Assembly (NCBI RefSeq): GCF_024159025.1
Contig: NZ_JAMYXC010000136.1
Coordinates: 1-34,316 of the forward strand
DNA length: 34,316 bases
Origin: Limimaricola litoreus
Lineage (GTDB): Bacteria > Pseudomonadota > Alphaproteobacteria > Rhodobacterales > Rhodobacteraceae
Direction: 5' to 3'
The translations under genes were made by a program, and so were the position numbers. Positions 21,614 to 31,334 of this stretch are shown in pieces. The notes beneath the pieces are model-generated. The model saw nothing but the letters and a program-made list of their open reading frames with translations. It did no database searches and was not told the origin of the DNA. How positions within the stretch are numbered: the stretch's first letter is position 1; every line of letters begins with the position of its first letter.

Positions 21614-24415
21614 ATGACGCAATTCGGCAAGGGGTGCCACCTGCACCTGATCGACGGCTCGGCCTTCATCTTCCGCGCCTACCACGCGCTGCCGCCGCTG
21701 ACGCGCAAGTCGGACGGCATGCCGGTGGGCGCGGTCTCGGGCTTCGTCAACATGCTGCAGCGCTACATCGACGGCAACACCGGACCCGATGCCGCCACCC
21801 ATGTCGCGGTGATCTTCGACAAGGGCTCCCACACCTTCCGCAACGATCTTTATGACCTCTACAAGGCCAACCGCGATGCCATGCCCGAGGATCTGCGCCC
21901 GCAGATCCCGCTGACCCGCGCCGCGACCGAGGCGTTCAACATCGCCTGCAAGGAAAAGGAGGGCTTCGAGGCCGACGACATCATCGCCGCCCTGTCGTGC
22001 CAGGCGCGCGACGCGGGCGGGCGGGTGACGATCATCTCCTCGGACAAGGACCTGATGCAGCTCGTCGGCGACGGGGTCGAGATGCTCGACCCGATGAAGA
22101 ACCGCCGCATCGACCGCGACGGCGTGTTCGAGAAGTTCGGCGTCGGGCCCGACCGCGTCGTCGATGTGCAGGCGCTGGCGGGCGATTCGGTCGACAACGT
22201 GCCCGGCGCGCCGGGCATCGGCATCAAGACGGCGGCGCTGCTGATCAACGAGTTCGGCGATCTGGAAACGCTTCTGGAACGCGCGGGCGAGATCAAGCAG
22301 CCCAAGCGCCGCCAGACCCTGATCGACCACGAAAAGCAGATCCGGCTGTCGAAGCAGCTCGTGGCGCTCGATTGCAACACGCCGCTCGACTTCACGCTCG
22401 ACGATCTGGAGATCCGCGACCCCGAGCCCGAGACGCTTCTGGCCTTTCTCGCCGAGATGGAGTTCCGCACCATCACGCGCCGTGTGGCCGAGAAGCTCGG
22501 CCGCGAGGCCCCCGCCGTGCCCGAGGTGGCCAGCACCGCGCCCGAGGCCGCCGAGCCCGAGCCCGAGGCCCCCTTCGACCATGCCGCCTATGAGAAGGTG
22601 ACAAGCGCCGCGGCGCTGCAGCTCTGGATCGACGCGATCCGCGAGCAGGGGCATGTCGCGATCGACACCGAGACCACCAGCCTCGACGAGATGCGCGCCG
22701 ATCTGGTGGGCATCTCGCTGGCGCTGGCGCCGGGGCGGGCCTGCTACATCCCGCTGTGCCACGTCGAGGGCGGTGACGATCTCTTCGGCGGCGAAAAGCT
22801 CTGCGAGGGGCAGATGCCCATGGCGCAGGCGCTGGAGATGCTGGGGCCGGTTCTGGAGGATGCCTCGATCCTCAAGATCGGCCAGAACATGAAATACGAT
22901 CTGAAGATCTTCGCCGGTCTCGGGATCGACGTGGCCCCCTTCGACGACACCATGCTGCTCAGCTACGCGATGCACGCGGGGCTGCACGGGCATGGCATGG
23001 ACACGCTGTCGGAGCGCTACCTCGGCCATGCGCCGATCCCGATCAAGCAGGTGATCGGCACCGGCAAATCGGCCGTGACCTTCGACAAGGTCGAGATCGA
23101 CGCGGCGGTGAAATACGCCGCCGAGGACGCCGACATCACGCTGCGCCTGTGGAAGCGCTTCAAGCCGCAGCTGCACCAGATGCGCGTCACCACCGTCTAT
23201 GAGACGCTGGAGCGGCCGCTGGTGCCGGTGCTGGCGCGGATGGAGCGGGCGGGGGTCGAGGTCGACCGCGAAGTGCTCAGCCGCATGTCCAATGCTTTCG
23301 CGCAGAAGATGGCGGGGCTGGAGGCGGAAATCCACGCCAAGGCCGGGCGGCCCTTCAACGTCGGGAGCCCGAAGCAACTCGGTGAAATCCTGTTCGACGA
23401 TCTCTCCCTGCCCGGCGGCAAGAAGGGCAAGACCGGCGCCTATGCCACCGGCGCCGACATCCTCGAAGACCTCGCCACCGAACACGAGCTGCCGCGCCTC
23501 GTGCTCGACTGGCGCCAGATCTCCAAGCTGAAATCGACCTATACCGACAGCCTGCAGGAGCACATCCACCCCGAGACGGGGCGCGTGCACACGTCGTATT
23601 CCATCGCGGGCGCCAACACCGGCCGCCTCGCCTCGACCGACCCGAACCTGCAGAACATCCCGATCCGCACCGAGGAAGGCCGCCGCATCCGCGAGGCCTT
23701 CGTCGCGCCGAAGGGCCGCGTGCTCGTCTCGCTCGACTATTCCCAGATCGAGCTGCGCATCCTTGCCCACATGGCCGATATCGAAGCGCTGAAGCAGGCG
23801 TTCCGCGAGGGGCAGGACATCCATGCCGCCACCGCGTCGGAGATGTTCAACGTGCCGCTCGAAGAGATGACGCCCGAGATCCGCAGACAGGCCAAGGCGA
23901 TCAATTTCGGCGTGATCTACGGCATCTCGGGCTTCGGGCTGGCGCGCAACCTGCGCATTCCGCGCGATCAGGCGCAGGGCTTCATCGACCGCTACTTCGA
24001 ACGCTTCCCCGGTATCCGCGCCTACATGGACGAGACCACCGCCTTCGCGAAGGCCAATGGCTTCGTGCAGACCCTGTTCGGGCGGCGGATCAACACGCCC
24101 GAGATCAACGCCAAGGGGCCGGGCGCGGGATTCGCCAAGCGCGCTGCGATCAACGCGCCGATCCAGGGCACCGCCGCCGACATCATCCGCCGCGCGATGA
24201 TCCGCATGGACGAGGCGATCGCTGCCGTGCCCTCGGCGCGGATGCTGCTGCAGGTGCACGACGAACTGTTGTTCGAGGTGGACGAGGCCGAGACCGAGGC
24301 GCTCATCGCGATCGCGCGCGAGGTGATGGAGGGGGCGGCGCATCCGGCGGTGCATCTCGACGTGCACCTTGCTGCCGAGGCCGGGCAGGGGCCGAACTGG
24401 GCGCTGGCGCACTGA
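21614..24415 (+). CDS. polA: DNA polymerase I
   Basis: A full three-domain enzyme of 933 residues. The 5' nuclease occupies about 1-300 (EKEGFEADDIIAAL; helix-hairpin-helix VDNVPGAPGIGIKTAALL). The 3'-5' exonuclease follows from about 335; Asp351 and Glu353 in VAIDTETTSLDE, the NMKYDLKIFAGLGI stretch and YAAEDADITLRLW keep the metal ligands, so proofreading is probably active. The polymerase domain has motif A LVSLDYSQIELRI (Asp708), motif B RRQAKAINFGVIYG (Lys761) and motif C VHDELLFE (Asp883). It serves Okazaki fragment processing and repair. ATG 21614 has AAGAGGGGA upstream. A 22-nt hairpin lies in the leader. Confidence 0.98.
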   Translation: MTQFGKGCHLHLIDGSAFIFRAYHALPPLTRKSDGMPVGAVSGFVNMLQRYIDGNTGPDAATHVAVIFDKGSHTFRNDLYDLYKANRDAMPEDLRPQIPLTRAATEAFNIACKEKEGFEADDIIAALSCQARDAGGRVTIISSDKDLMQLVGDGVEMLDPMKNRRIDRDGVFEKFGVGPDRVVDVQALAGDSVDNVPGAPGIGIKTAALLINEFGDLETLLERAGEIKQPKRRQTLIDHEKQIRLSKQLVALDCNTPLDFTLDDLEIRDPEPETLLAFLAEMEFRTITRRVAEKLGREAPAVPEVASTAPEAAEPEPEAPFDHAAYEKVTSAAALQLWIDAIREQGHVAIDTETTSLDEMRADLVGISLALAPGRACYIPLCHVEGGDDLFGGEKLCEGQMPMAQALEMLGPVLEDASILKIGQNMKYDLKIFAGLGIDVAPFDDTMLLSYAMHAGLHGHGMDTLSERYLGHAPIPIKQVIGTGKSAVTFDKVEIDAAVKYAAEDADITLRLWKRFKPQLHQMRVTTVYETLERPLVPVLARMERAGVEVDREVLSRMSNAFAQKMAGLEAEIHAKAGRPFNVGSPKQLGEILFDDLSLPGGKKGKTGAYATGADILEDLATEHELPRLVLDWRQISKLKSTYTDSLQEHIHPETGRVHTSYSIAGANTGRLASTDPNLQNIPIRTEEGRRIREAFVAPKGRVLVSLDYSQIELRILAHMADIEALKQAFREGQDIHAATASEMFNVPLEEMTPEIRRQAKAINFGVIYGISGFGLARNLRIPRDQAQGFIDRYFERFPGIRAYMDETTAFAKANGFVQTLFGRRINTPEINAKGPGAGFAKRAAINAPIQGTAADIIRRAMIRMDEAIAAVPSARMLLQVHDELLFEVDEAETEALIAIAREVMEGAAHPAVHLDVHLAAEAGQGPNWALAH

Positions 24416-24453
24416 CGGAACCGCGCCTCGCGCGCATCGTTGCACTCCCGAAG

Positions 24454-24478
24454 CGGGCGGCGGCATCGTGGCCGCCCG
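24454..24478. terminator. Terminator-like hairpin after polA
   Basis: CGGGCGGC (24454-24461) pairs with 24471-24478 around a 9-nt loop, 39 nt after the polA stop codon. No T run follows, so termination here is uncertain; it could equally lie in the leader of the next gene. Confidence 0.4.
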
Positions 24479-24498
24479 TCCAAGGATTGGATCGAAAG

Positions 24499-24990
24499 AT
24501 GAGCGAGCATAGCCAAGAGAAACGCGTCGAGATGTTCTGGAAGCGGATCGACGGCCTGCATGCCGGTCTGATCGGGCTCAAGGGCACCGACCGGCTGATC
24601 CCGATGGCCCATTACACCGACCCCGCCAAGGGCTGCCTGTGGTTCATCGGCCATGACGGCACCGAGCTGGCCGAACGTGCCGAGACCGGCCCGCAGGACG
24701 CGATCTTCGCGCTGACCAGCGACGATCACGGCATCTACACCCATGCGCATGGCACGTTGAGCCTCGTCCACGACGAGCAGAAGCTCGACGAGCTGTGGAA
24801 CAAGGTCGCGGCAAGCTGGTTCGAGGACGGCCGCCGCGATCCCGACGTGCGGCTTTTGTGCCTGACCCTGCGCTCGGCCGAGGTCTGGACCTCCACCACC
24901 TCCGCCGCGCGCTTCCTCTACGAGACGGCCAAGGGCAATCTCGCGGAGCGCAAGCCCGACGTGGGCGACAACTACTCCCTGACCTTCTGA
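24499..24990 (+). CDS. General stress protein 26-like FMN-binding split-barrel protein
   Basis: The 163-residue protein starts MSEHSQEKRVEMFWKRIDGL. It matches the pyridoxamine 5'-phosphate oxidase-like (flavin reductase) split barrel of the general stress protein 26 group: MAHYTDPAKGCLWFIGHDGTEL, IYTHAHGTLSLV, DELWNKVAASWFEDGR and DVRLLCLTLRSAEVWTS. FMN binding is expected for the family, but the substrate is unknown. ATG 24499 has GGA 7 nt upstream; an upstream TTG is also in frame. A strong hairpin at 25008-25037 follows and serves the convergent hsp20 gene too. Confidence 0.85.
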   Translation: MSEHSQEKRVEMFWKRIDGLHAGLIGLKGTDRLIPMAHYTDPAKGCLWFIGHDGTELAERAETGPQDAIFALTSDDHGIYTHAHGTLSLVHDEQKLDELWNKVAASWFEDGRRDPDVRLLCLTLRSAEVWTSTTSAARFLYETAKGNLAERKPDVGDNYSLTF

Positions 24991-25007
24991 TCGGGGCCGG
25001 AATGCAA

Positions 25008-25037
25008 AAAGGGGCGGCCCGATGGGGCCGCCCCTTT
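25008..25037. terminator. Bidirectional terminator between the stress protein gene and hsp20
   Basis: A perfect 13-bp stem (25008-25020 with 25025-25037) encloses GATG. It has A runs on the left and T runs on the right, so transcripts from either direction end in U-rich sequence. It lies between the convergent stop codons. Confidence 0.85.
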
Positions 25038-25057
25038 CATCTGCGGGTCAGGTCGGA

Positions 25058-25528
25058 TCAGTTGACCGATTTTTCCTCGATCAGGTTCGCATCCTGCGGC
25101 TTCTGGCTCGAGATCTCGATACGGCGCGGCTTCAGCGCCTCGGGCACCTCGCGCACGAGGTCGATGTGCAGCATGCCGTCGAGATGGCTCGCGCCAGTGA
25201 CCTTCACGTGGTCGGCAAGGTGGAAGCGGCGCTCGAAGGCGCGCGTGGCGATGCCGCGGTGCAGGAAGGTGCGGCTCTCGGTGTCGTCCTCGGCCTTGCG
25301 CGCGGTGACGATCAGCGCGTTCTCGCGGACCTCGACGGAGAGGTCGTCGGCACCGAAGCCGGCAACGGCGATCGAGATGCGCCAGGCGCTCTCGTCGGTC
25401 TTCTCGATGTTGTAGGGCGGGTAGTTGTTCTGGGCGGGCTCACCGGCGAGCACGCGGTCCATCAGGTCGGCGACCTGGTCGAAACCCACGGTGGCACGGT
25501 AGAGCGGGGCAAGATCGAAGTTACGCAT
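25058..25528 (-). CDS. Hsp20 (IbpA-type small heat shock protein)
   Basis: The 156-residue protein starts MRNFDLAPLYRATVGFDQV, then YPPYNIEKTDESAWRISIAV and the alpha-crystallin core with VRENALIVTARK. It continues with FLHRGIATRAFERRFHLAD and ends with an IEI motif (RRIEISS) needed for oligomer assembly. It holds unfolded proteins for refolding by chaperones. ATG 25528 sits 8 nt after AGGA; the upstream ATG at 25537 overlaps that site. A sigma-32-like promoter and a ROSE-like leader precede it (25533-25656), so heat control at both transcription and translation is expected. It converges on the stress protein gene. Confidence 0.95.
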   Translation of the reverse strand: MRNFDLAPLYRATVGFDQVADLMDRVLAGEPAQNNYPPYNIEKTDESAWRISIAVAGFGADDLSVEVRENALIVTARKAEDDTESRTFLHRGIATRAFERRFHLADHVKVTGASHLDGMLHIDLVREVPEALKPRRIEISSQKPQDANLIEEKSVN

Positions 25529-25532
25529 TTTG

Positions 25533-25557
25533 GTCATCCTCTGTCTCAAGCGATAAC
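25533..25557 (-). promoter_or_regulatory. ROSE-like RNA thermometer hairpin of hsp20
   Basis: On the minus strand GUUAUCGCU pairs with AGGAUGAC around the 8-nt loop UGAGACAG. The Shine-Dalgarno AGGA pairs with UCGCU, with one bulged G. This fits the UYGCU motif of ROSE elements, which open on heating and control hsp20 genes in alphaproteobacteria. The start codon follows 5 nt after the helix. Confidence 0.72.
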
Positions 25558-25627
25558 GTCGTGATGGCCTTCCCGCGATAGGACAGGCCGGGTGTCCGGA
25601 GCCCGGTGTGGCGCTCCGTGCCTTGCA

Positions 25628-25656
25628 ATGTGGGAGAGGATTTTCGGGGTTTCAAG
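25628..25656 (-). promoter_or_regulatory. Sigma-32 (RpoH)-type promoter of hsp20
   Basis: On the minus strand CTTGAAA (25650-25656), a 15-nt spacer, then CCCACAT (25628-25634). This resembles the heat-shock consensus CTTGAAA with a CCCAT-like -10 element. It predicts a leader of about 95 nt, long enough for a ROSE element. Confidence 0.65.
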
Positions 25657-25685
25657 ATCCCCCGGTGTCGATGTCGGTGATGCCG

Positions 25686-26504
25686 TCAGGGGCGGACGAA
25701 ATGCGCGCCGGTTTCGGCTCTCTGGCCCGCGCCGACGACCCTGACCTGCCCGGTGGAGAGCCCGCCGAAGGCCCCCGGCCGGTCGGCCATGCGGCTACGC
25801 AGCCCCGGCAGCGGATGTTCGAGCGCCACGCCGATGGCGACGTTGCGCCCCTCCATCTCGGCCTTGGCCGAGATCACCGAGACGATCCGTGCCACGCCGT
25901 CCTTGATGCTGAACACCGGCGAGCCGGAGGAGCCGTAATCGACGTCGCAGCCCATGACGAGCAGACCGTTCTCCTCGCCCAGCACGTCGCAGGTCTGCTG
26001 CAGCGAAGGCGCCTCGGCCCGGTCGTGCGCATAGGAGACGACGCCGACCTGCGCGCCTGCCACGACGGTCTCGACCGTCTCGAAGGGGGTGATGCGGGCC
26101 GAGCGGATCGGCTGCGACAGTTCGAGCAGCGCCACGTCCTCGGCGCTCGCCGCTCCCGAGCCGGTGCCGACGAAGGCGTAGCCCTCGGGCGTCATGGCCC
26201 GGCGCACGCCGCGGTAGGCCAGCGCCCGGCCGCCGCGCATCCCGGCCTTGAACTCGATCTCGGCGGGGTCGATCCGCTCGCCGCTGTCGCGGTCGTAAAG
26301 ACAATGCGCGGCGGTGAGCACGAGGTCGGTGGCGATCAGTGCCCCGGTGCAGAAGCCGCGCCCGCCCAGGTCGAGCCGGCCCACGGCCTCCCAGCCGCGC
26401 GCGTCGTCGCCGGTCACCATCAGGGTGAGATCGTGCCGATCCGCGCGCACCGGCAGCGACAGGGCCACGAGCACCAGCAAGGCCACCGCGATCGCGTGCT
26501 GCAT
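25686..26504 (-). CDS. Trypsin-like serine protease, secreted
   Basis: The 272-residue product has a Sec signal peptide (MQHAIAVALLVLVALSLPVRA). The S1 fold has all three catalytic residues: His67 in LTAAHC, Asp123 in EDVALLEL, and Ser193 in GSSGSPVF. Cys52 and Cys68, and Cys172 and Cys186, fit disulfides. It is probably a periplasmic protease, but the substrate is unknown. The usual GDSGG is replaced by GSSGS, seen in other bacterial trypsin relatives. ATG 26504 has GGAGG upstream. It lies between hsp20 and glcF on the same strand; a shared operon is not supported. Confidence 0.88.
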   Translation of the reverse strand: MQHAIAVALLVLVALSLPVRADRHDLTLMVTGDDARGWEAVGRLDLGGRGFCTGALIATDLVLTAAHCLYDRDSGERIDPAEIEFKAGMRGGRALAYRGVRRAMTPEGYAFVGTGSGAASAEDVALLELSQPIRSARITPFETVETVVAGAQVGVVSYAHDRAEAPSLQQTCDVLGEENGLLVMGCDVDYGSSGSPVFSIKDGVARIVSVISAKAEMEGRNVAIGVALEHPLPGLRSRMADRPGAFGGLSTGQVRVVGAGQRAETGAHFVRP

Positions 26505-26586
26505 TCGTCCTCCGCATCCGGGCCGGGCGGGGATCGCTCGACCCAAGCGCGAGACTAGGCCAGCGCGAGGCGGCTTCAAAGGGCAA

Positions 26587-27876
<1,290 letters not shown>

Positions 27877-27886
27877 GGGGTCTCCG

Positions 27887-28996
27887 TCAGGCGGCGAGGA
27901 TGCCGCGCGGGTCGAATTTCTCGCGCAGGCCGCGGCTCAGCGCCTGCAGGGCGGGCGGCTCGGGCTGCAGCCTGTGCAGCGCCGCATGGGTTTCGGGGGC
28001 GGCGCGCACCAGCGTGGCATGGCCGTCGTAGCGGCCGAGCCGGGCGCGCAGGTCGCAGCCCTCGGGCAGGCGTAGCCAGACGAGCCCGCCGCCCCAGTCG
28101 TAGAAGACCTGATCGGCCCCGGCGCGGGCCGCGAGATCGGCGGCCTCGCTCGGGCGGACCGAGACGCGCCAGACATTGCCCGTGGTGCCGTGGAAGGGGG
28201 CGACGTCGCGGATGCCGCGCCATTCGGCACGCACCGCCTCGCGGTCGTCCTCGATCTGCCATGTGCCATGTGGGCGCAGCGCCTCCACGAGGGCCCTGCT
28301 GCGGTAGGCCACCGACGGGGCGAAGCCCTCGATGCGAAGCACCGTGCGCGGGCCCTCCGCGGCATGGGGGTCATGCGCGGCGCCCGTCACCTCGTAGGGC
28401 GTGCCGAGTGCTGCCGACATGGCGCGCACCGCCGCTGCGTCGTCGAGGCCGTGGGCCACGAGGTTGGCGCAGGTCTCGGTGCCGGGCAGCACCTTGAGCG
28501 CGACCTCGGTGATCGCGCCGAGCGCGCCGCGACTGCCCGCGAGAAGGCGGGCGAGATCGTAGCCGGTGACGTTCTTCATCACCCGCCCGCCGTTCTTGAT
28601 CACGCTGCCCTCGCCATCGACGAAGCGCAGCCCGAGCAGGTGATCGCGCGCGGCCCCCACCAGCACCCGGCGCGGGCCCGAGACATTGGCCGCCACCACG
28701 CCACCGATGGTCGGCGTGCCGGTGCTGCCCAGAAGGGCGCGATGATCCATCGGCTCGAAGGCGAGGCACTGGTTCGCGCCCGCCAGCGCCGCGTCGATCT
28801 CATCGACGGGCGTGCCCGCGCGCACCACCAGCGTCAGCGCCGCGGGGTCGTGCAGCACGATGCCGGTGAGACCGGAGGTGGTGATCGCCGTGCCCTCGGG
28901 CAGGGGCCCGCGCGTGCCGCCGCCGCGCAGCGAGAGCGGGGCGTCCGCGTCGCGGATGGCCTCGGCCAGCTCGGCCTCGGAGCCGGGGCGGATCAT
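27887..28996 (-). CDS. glcE: Glycolate oxidase FAD subunit GlcE
   Basis: The 369-residue protein has an FAD-binding type 4 domain starting near residue 17 (DADAPLSLRGGGTRGPLPEG), followed by ALLGSTGTPTIGGVVAANVSGP and the VMKNVTGYDLARLLAGSRGALG segment specific to GlcE. ATG 28996 forms an ATGA overlap with the glcD stop codon, so it is translationally coupled. GlcD, GlcE and GlcF together form glycolate dehydrogenase. Confidence 0.94.
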   Translation of the reverse strand: MIRPGSEAELAEAIRDADAPLSLRGGGTRGPLPEGTAITTSGLTGIVLHDPAALTLVVRAGTPVDEIDAALAGANQCLAFEPMDHRALLGSTGTPTIGGVVAANVSGPRRVLVGAARDHLLGLRFVDGEGSVIKNGGRVMKNVTGYDLARLLAGSRGALGAITEVALKVLPGTETCANLVAHGLDDAAAVRAMSAALGTPYEVTGAAHDPHAAEGPRTVLRIEGFAPSVAYRSRALVEALRPHGTWQIEDDREAVRAEWRGIRDVAPFHGTTGNVWRVSVRPSEAADLAARAGADQVFYDWGGGLVWLRLPEGCDLRARLGRYDGHATLVRAAPETHAALHRLQPEPPALQALSRGLREKFDPRGILAA

Positions 28997-30423
28997 GCCC
29001 GGCGCCCTTCGCTGACGTCGAGCGGAAAGACCTTGGCGGGGTTGAGAAGCCACTTGGGGTCGAACACGTCCTTCACCTTCATCTGCGCCTCGAGGTCGAC
29101 GGGGTCGAACTGCACCGACATCAGGTCGCGCTTCTCGACGCCGACGCCGTGCTCACCGGTCAGGCAGCCGCCCACCTCGACGCAAAGCCGCAGCACGTCG
29201 GCCCCCATCGCCTCGCATTTCTCCAGATCGCCCTCCTTGTTCGCGTCGAACAGGATCAGCGGATGCATGTTGCCGTCGCCTGCGTGGAACACGTTGGCGA
29301 CGCCGAGGCCGTAGTCGTCGCTCAGCTCGCCGATGCGTTTGAGCACCTCCGGCAGGGCCGAAACCGGGATCGTACCGTCGAGGCACATGTAATCGTTGAT
29401 CTGCCCCATCGCGCCGAAGGCCGATTTGCGGCCCAGCCAGATCCGCGCCGCCTCGTCGGCATCCTGCGCCGCGCGGATTTCGACCGGATCATGGTCGCGT
29501 GCGATCTTCAGGATGGTCTCAAGCTGGTAATTGATCTCGTCGGCCGAGCCCTCGACCTCGACGATCAAGAGCGCCTCGCAATCGGGGTAGCCCGCCTTGG
29601 CGAAGGCCTCGCAGGCGCGGATGCAGGGGCGGTCCATGTATTCGATCGCCACCGGCAGCACCCCCGCCTCGATGATGTCGGCCACGCAGGCGCCCGCCGC
29701 CTCGGCGCTGTCGTAGCCCAGCATGACGGGCAGCGCGCCCTCGGGCTTGGGCAGGATGCGCAGCGTGGCCTCGGTGACGACGCCGAGCTGGCCCTCGGAG
29801 CCGCAGATCACGCCCAGAAGGTCGAGCCCGCCCGCATCCATATGCGCGCCGCCGATCTCGACCACCGTGCCGTCCATCTGCACCATGGTCACGCCGAGCA
29901 GGTTGTTGGTCGTCACCCCGTATTTCAGGCAATGCGCCCCGCCGGAGTTCATCGCGATATTACCCGCGATGGCGCAGGCGAGCTGGCTCGACGGGTCGGG
30001 CGCGTAGAAGAAGCCCAGCTCCTCGACCGCGCCGGTGACGCTGAGATTGGTGCGCCCGGTCTGGACCCTGATGATCCGGTCGGCGGTGTCGGTCTCCAGC
30101 ACCCGGTTCATCCGCGACACCCCGAGGATCACCGAATCGGCCGTGGGCAGCGCGCCGCCGGCGAGCGATGTGCCCGAGCCGCGCGGCACCACCGGCACGT
30201 TCTCCTCGTGGCAGACCTTCAGTGCCGCCGCGACCTCCTCGGTGGTGGCGGGCAGCACCACGCAGAGCGGTGGGCAGCGATAGGCGGTGAGCGCGTCGCA
30301 TTCATAGGCACGGGTTTCGGCGGGGTCGTGGATCACGCCGCGATCGCCCAGCACCTGCGCCAGCCGGGCGACGACCTGCGCCTTCTTCGCCATGATCCGG
30401 GCATCGGGGGATGGCATCTGCAT
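28993..30423 (-). CDS. glcD: Glycolate oxidase catalytic subunit GlcD
   Basis: The 476-residue flavoprotein oxidises glycolate to glyoxylate (related family members use D-lactate). Its FAD domain shows VVPRGSGTSLAGGA and YAPDPSSQLACAIAGNIAMNSGG. The C-terminal half has FHAGDGNMHPLILFD and GGCLTGEHGVGVEK, conserved in this family. ATG 30423 has AGGAG 8 nt upstream. It is the first gene of glcDEF, which lets the cell use glycolate released by algae, a common trait in marine Roseobacters. A TTGGT-N11-ACCAA dyad lies 36 nt before the start. Confidence 0.95.
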   Translation of the reverse strand: MQMPSPDARIMAKKAQVVARLAQVLGDRGVIHDPAETRAYECDALTAYRCPPLCVVLPATTEEVAAALKVCHEENVPVVPRGSGTSLAGGALPTADSVILGVSRMNRVLETDTADRIIRVQTGRTNLSVTGAVEELGFFYAPDPSSQLACAIAGNIAMNSGGAHCLKYGVTTNNLLGVTMVQMDGTVVEIGGAHMDAGGLDLLGVICGSEGQLGVVTEATLRILPKPEGALPVMLGYDSAEAAGACVADIIEAGVLPVAIEYMDRPCIRACEAFAKAGYPDCEALLIVEVEGSADEINYQLETILKIARDHDPVEIRAAQDADEAARIWLGRKSAFGAMGQINDYMCLDGTIPVSALPEVLKRIGELSDDYGLGVANVFHAGDGNMHPLILFDANKEGDLEKCEAMGADVLRLCVEVGGCLTGEHGVGVEKRDLMSVQFDPVDLEAQMKVKDVFDPKWLLNPAKVFPLDVSEGRRA

Positions 30424-30458
30424 GATCTCGTCTCCTGTCGAACGCGCGGCGCGCCGGA

Positions 30459-30479
30459 TTGGTAAGGAAATATAACCAA
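30459..30479. promoter_or_regulatory. Operator/promoter candidate between glcD and the DUF599 gene
   Basis: TTGGT-N11-ACCAA is a perfect 5-bp dyad in an AT-rich spot of the 102-nt divergent gap. On the minus strand TATATT lies within it and could be the glcD -10 element, so a bound repressor would block transcription. It shares TGGTAA-N5-TAT-N-ACC with the site before the FCD-GntR gene. The T-N11-A spacing would also suit a LysR-type protein. Confidence 0.5.
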
Positions 30480-30525
30480 AGCCGCCCCATGGCAAGCATG
30501 TGCCTGCGCGGCTAGGGTACCGCGC

Positions 30526-31218
30526 ATGGATACGCTGGCCCGACTGACTCTTCTGACTCCTCCCGACATCGCCGCGCTGGGCTTGCTGGTGCTGGTCTAT
30601 TGGGGGATCGGCTGGCGAATCGAGCATCCGGGGCGGCGCCCGTCGGTGACGGTGCTGATGGCGGAATACCGCCGCGAATGGATGCGCGGCTTCGTGGAGC
30701 GCGACCCGCGCATCTTCGACGCGCAGATCGTTGCGAGCCTGCGGCAGGGCACGTCGTTCTTCGCCTCCACCTGCCTGCTGGCGGTGGGGGGCGTGCTGGC
30801 GCTGATCGGCAATGTGGAGCCCTTGCAGGGCGTGGCCGAGGGGCTGGGCGGCGATACCCTCCCGGCGCTGCTGTGGCAGATCAAGCTGGTGCCGGTGGCG
30901 CTGCTGCTGACCCATGCCTTCCTCAAATTCGTCTGGGCGCAGCGGATCTTCGGCTATTGCTCGGTGATGATGGCGGCGGTGCCCAACGATCCCGCCGATC
31001 CGCGGTCGTTGCCGCGGGCGATGCAGGCGGCGGAGCTCAACATCCGCGCGGCGTGGAACTTCAACCGCGGGCTTCGGGCGATGTATTTCGCGCTGGGGGC
31101 GGTGGCGTGGCTCCTGGGGCCATGGGGGCTGATGGCGGCGACGCTGGCGGTGCTGTGGCTGGTCTGGAGCCGGGAGTTCGCCTCCGTCCCAAGGGCGGTG
31201 CTGCTGGGAGAGAGCTGA
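30526..31218 (+). CDS. DUF599 membrane protein
   Basis: The 230-residue protein has about four hydrophobic helices (IAALGLLVLVYWGIGWRIEH; FFASTCLLAVGGVLALIG; LLWQIKLVPVALLLTHAFLKF; AVAWLLGPWGLMAATLAVLW). It shows the DUF599 landmarks YRREWMRGFVERDPRIFDAQI and FLKFVWAQRIFGYCSVMMAAVP. Function is unknown. It starts at ATG 30526, 102 nt from the divergent glcD. A 6-bp hairpin directly follows its stop. Confidence 0.82.
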   Translation: MDTLARLTLLTPPDIAALGLLVLVYWGIGWRIEHPGRRPSVTVLMAEYRREWMRGFVERDPRIFDAQIVASLRQGTSFFASTCLLAVGGVLALIGNVEPLQGVAEGLGGDTLPALLWQIKLVPVALLLTHAFLKFVWAQRIFGYCSVMMAAVPNDPADPRSLPRAMQAAELNIRAAWNFNRGLRAMYFALGAVAWLLGPWGLMAATLAVLWLVWSREFASVPRAVLLGES

Positions 31219-31234
31219 GGGGGCTGCCGCCCCC
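31219..31234 (+). other. Short hairpin just after the DUF599 gene
   Basis: GGGGGC (31219-31224) pairs with GCCCCC (31229-31234) around TGCC, starting 1 nt after the TGA stop codon. No T run follows. With the palindromic element 20 nt further on it could mark the transcript end. Confidence 0.35.
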
Positions 31235-31253
31235 GCCGCTGCGCGGCCCCCGC

Positions 31254-31316
31254 GCGTATTTGCAGAAAGATGAACAGGGGGGTCGCGCCCACGTGTTCAT
31301 CTTTCCTCAAATACGC
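31254..31316. repeat. Palindromic intergenic element, copy 2
   Basis: A 23-nt arm (31254-31276) and its inverted partner (31294-31316) match at 21 of 23 positions around a 17-nt loop. The arm reads GCGTATTTGCAG then AAAGATGAACA, the same core as copy 1 at 13682-13771. It lies between convergent genes, so it may double as a bidirectional transcription stop, though no T run follows. Confidence 0.75.
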
Positions 31317-31334
31317 AGATCCCGACCCCTCCGC

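Noticed and set aside
21527-24466. Very long open frame on the minus strand opposite polA (about 980 codons)
   Set aside because: It is antisense to a complete DNA polymerase I with all motifs. In this high-GC DNA the complementary frame of a strongly biased gene stays open by composition; its translation is low-complexity His/Arg/Gly/Val-rich and has no known domain.
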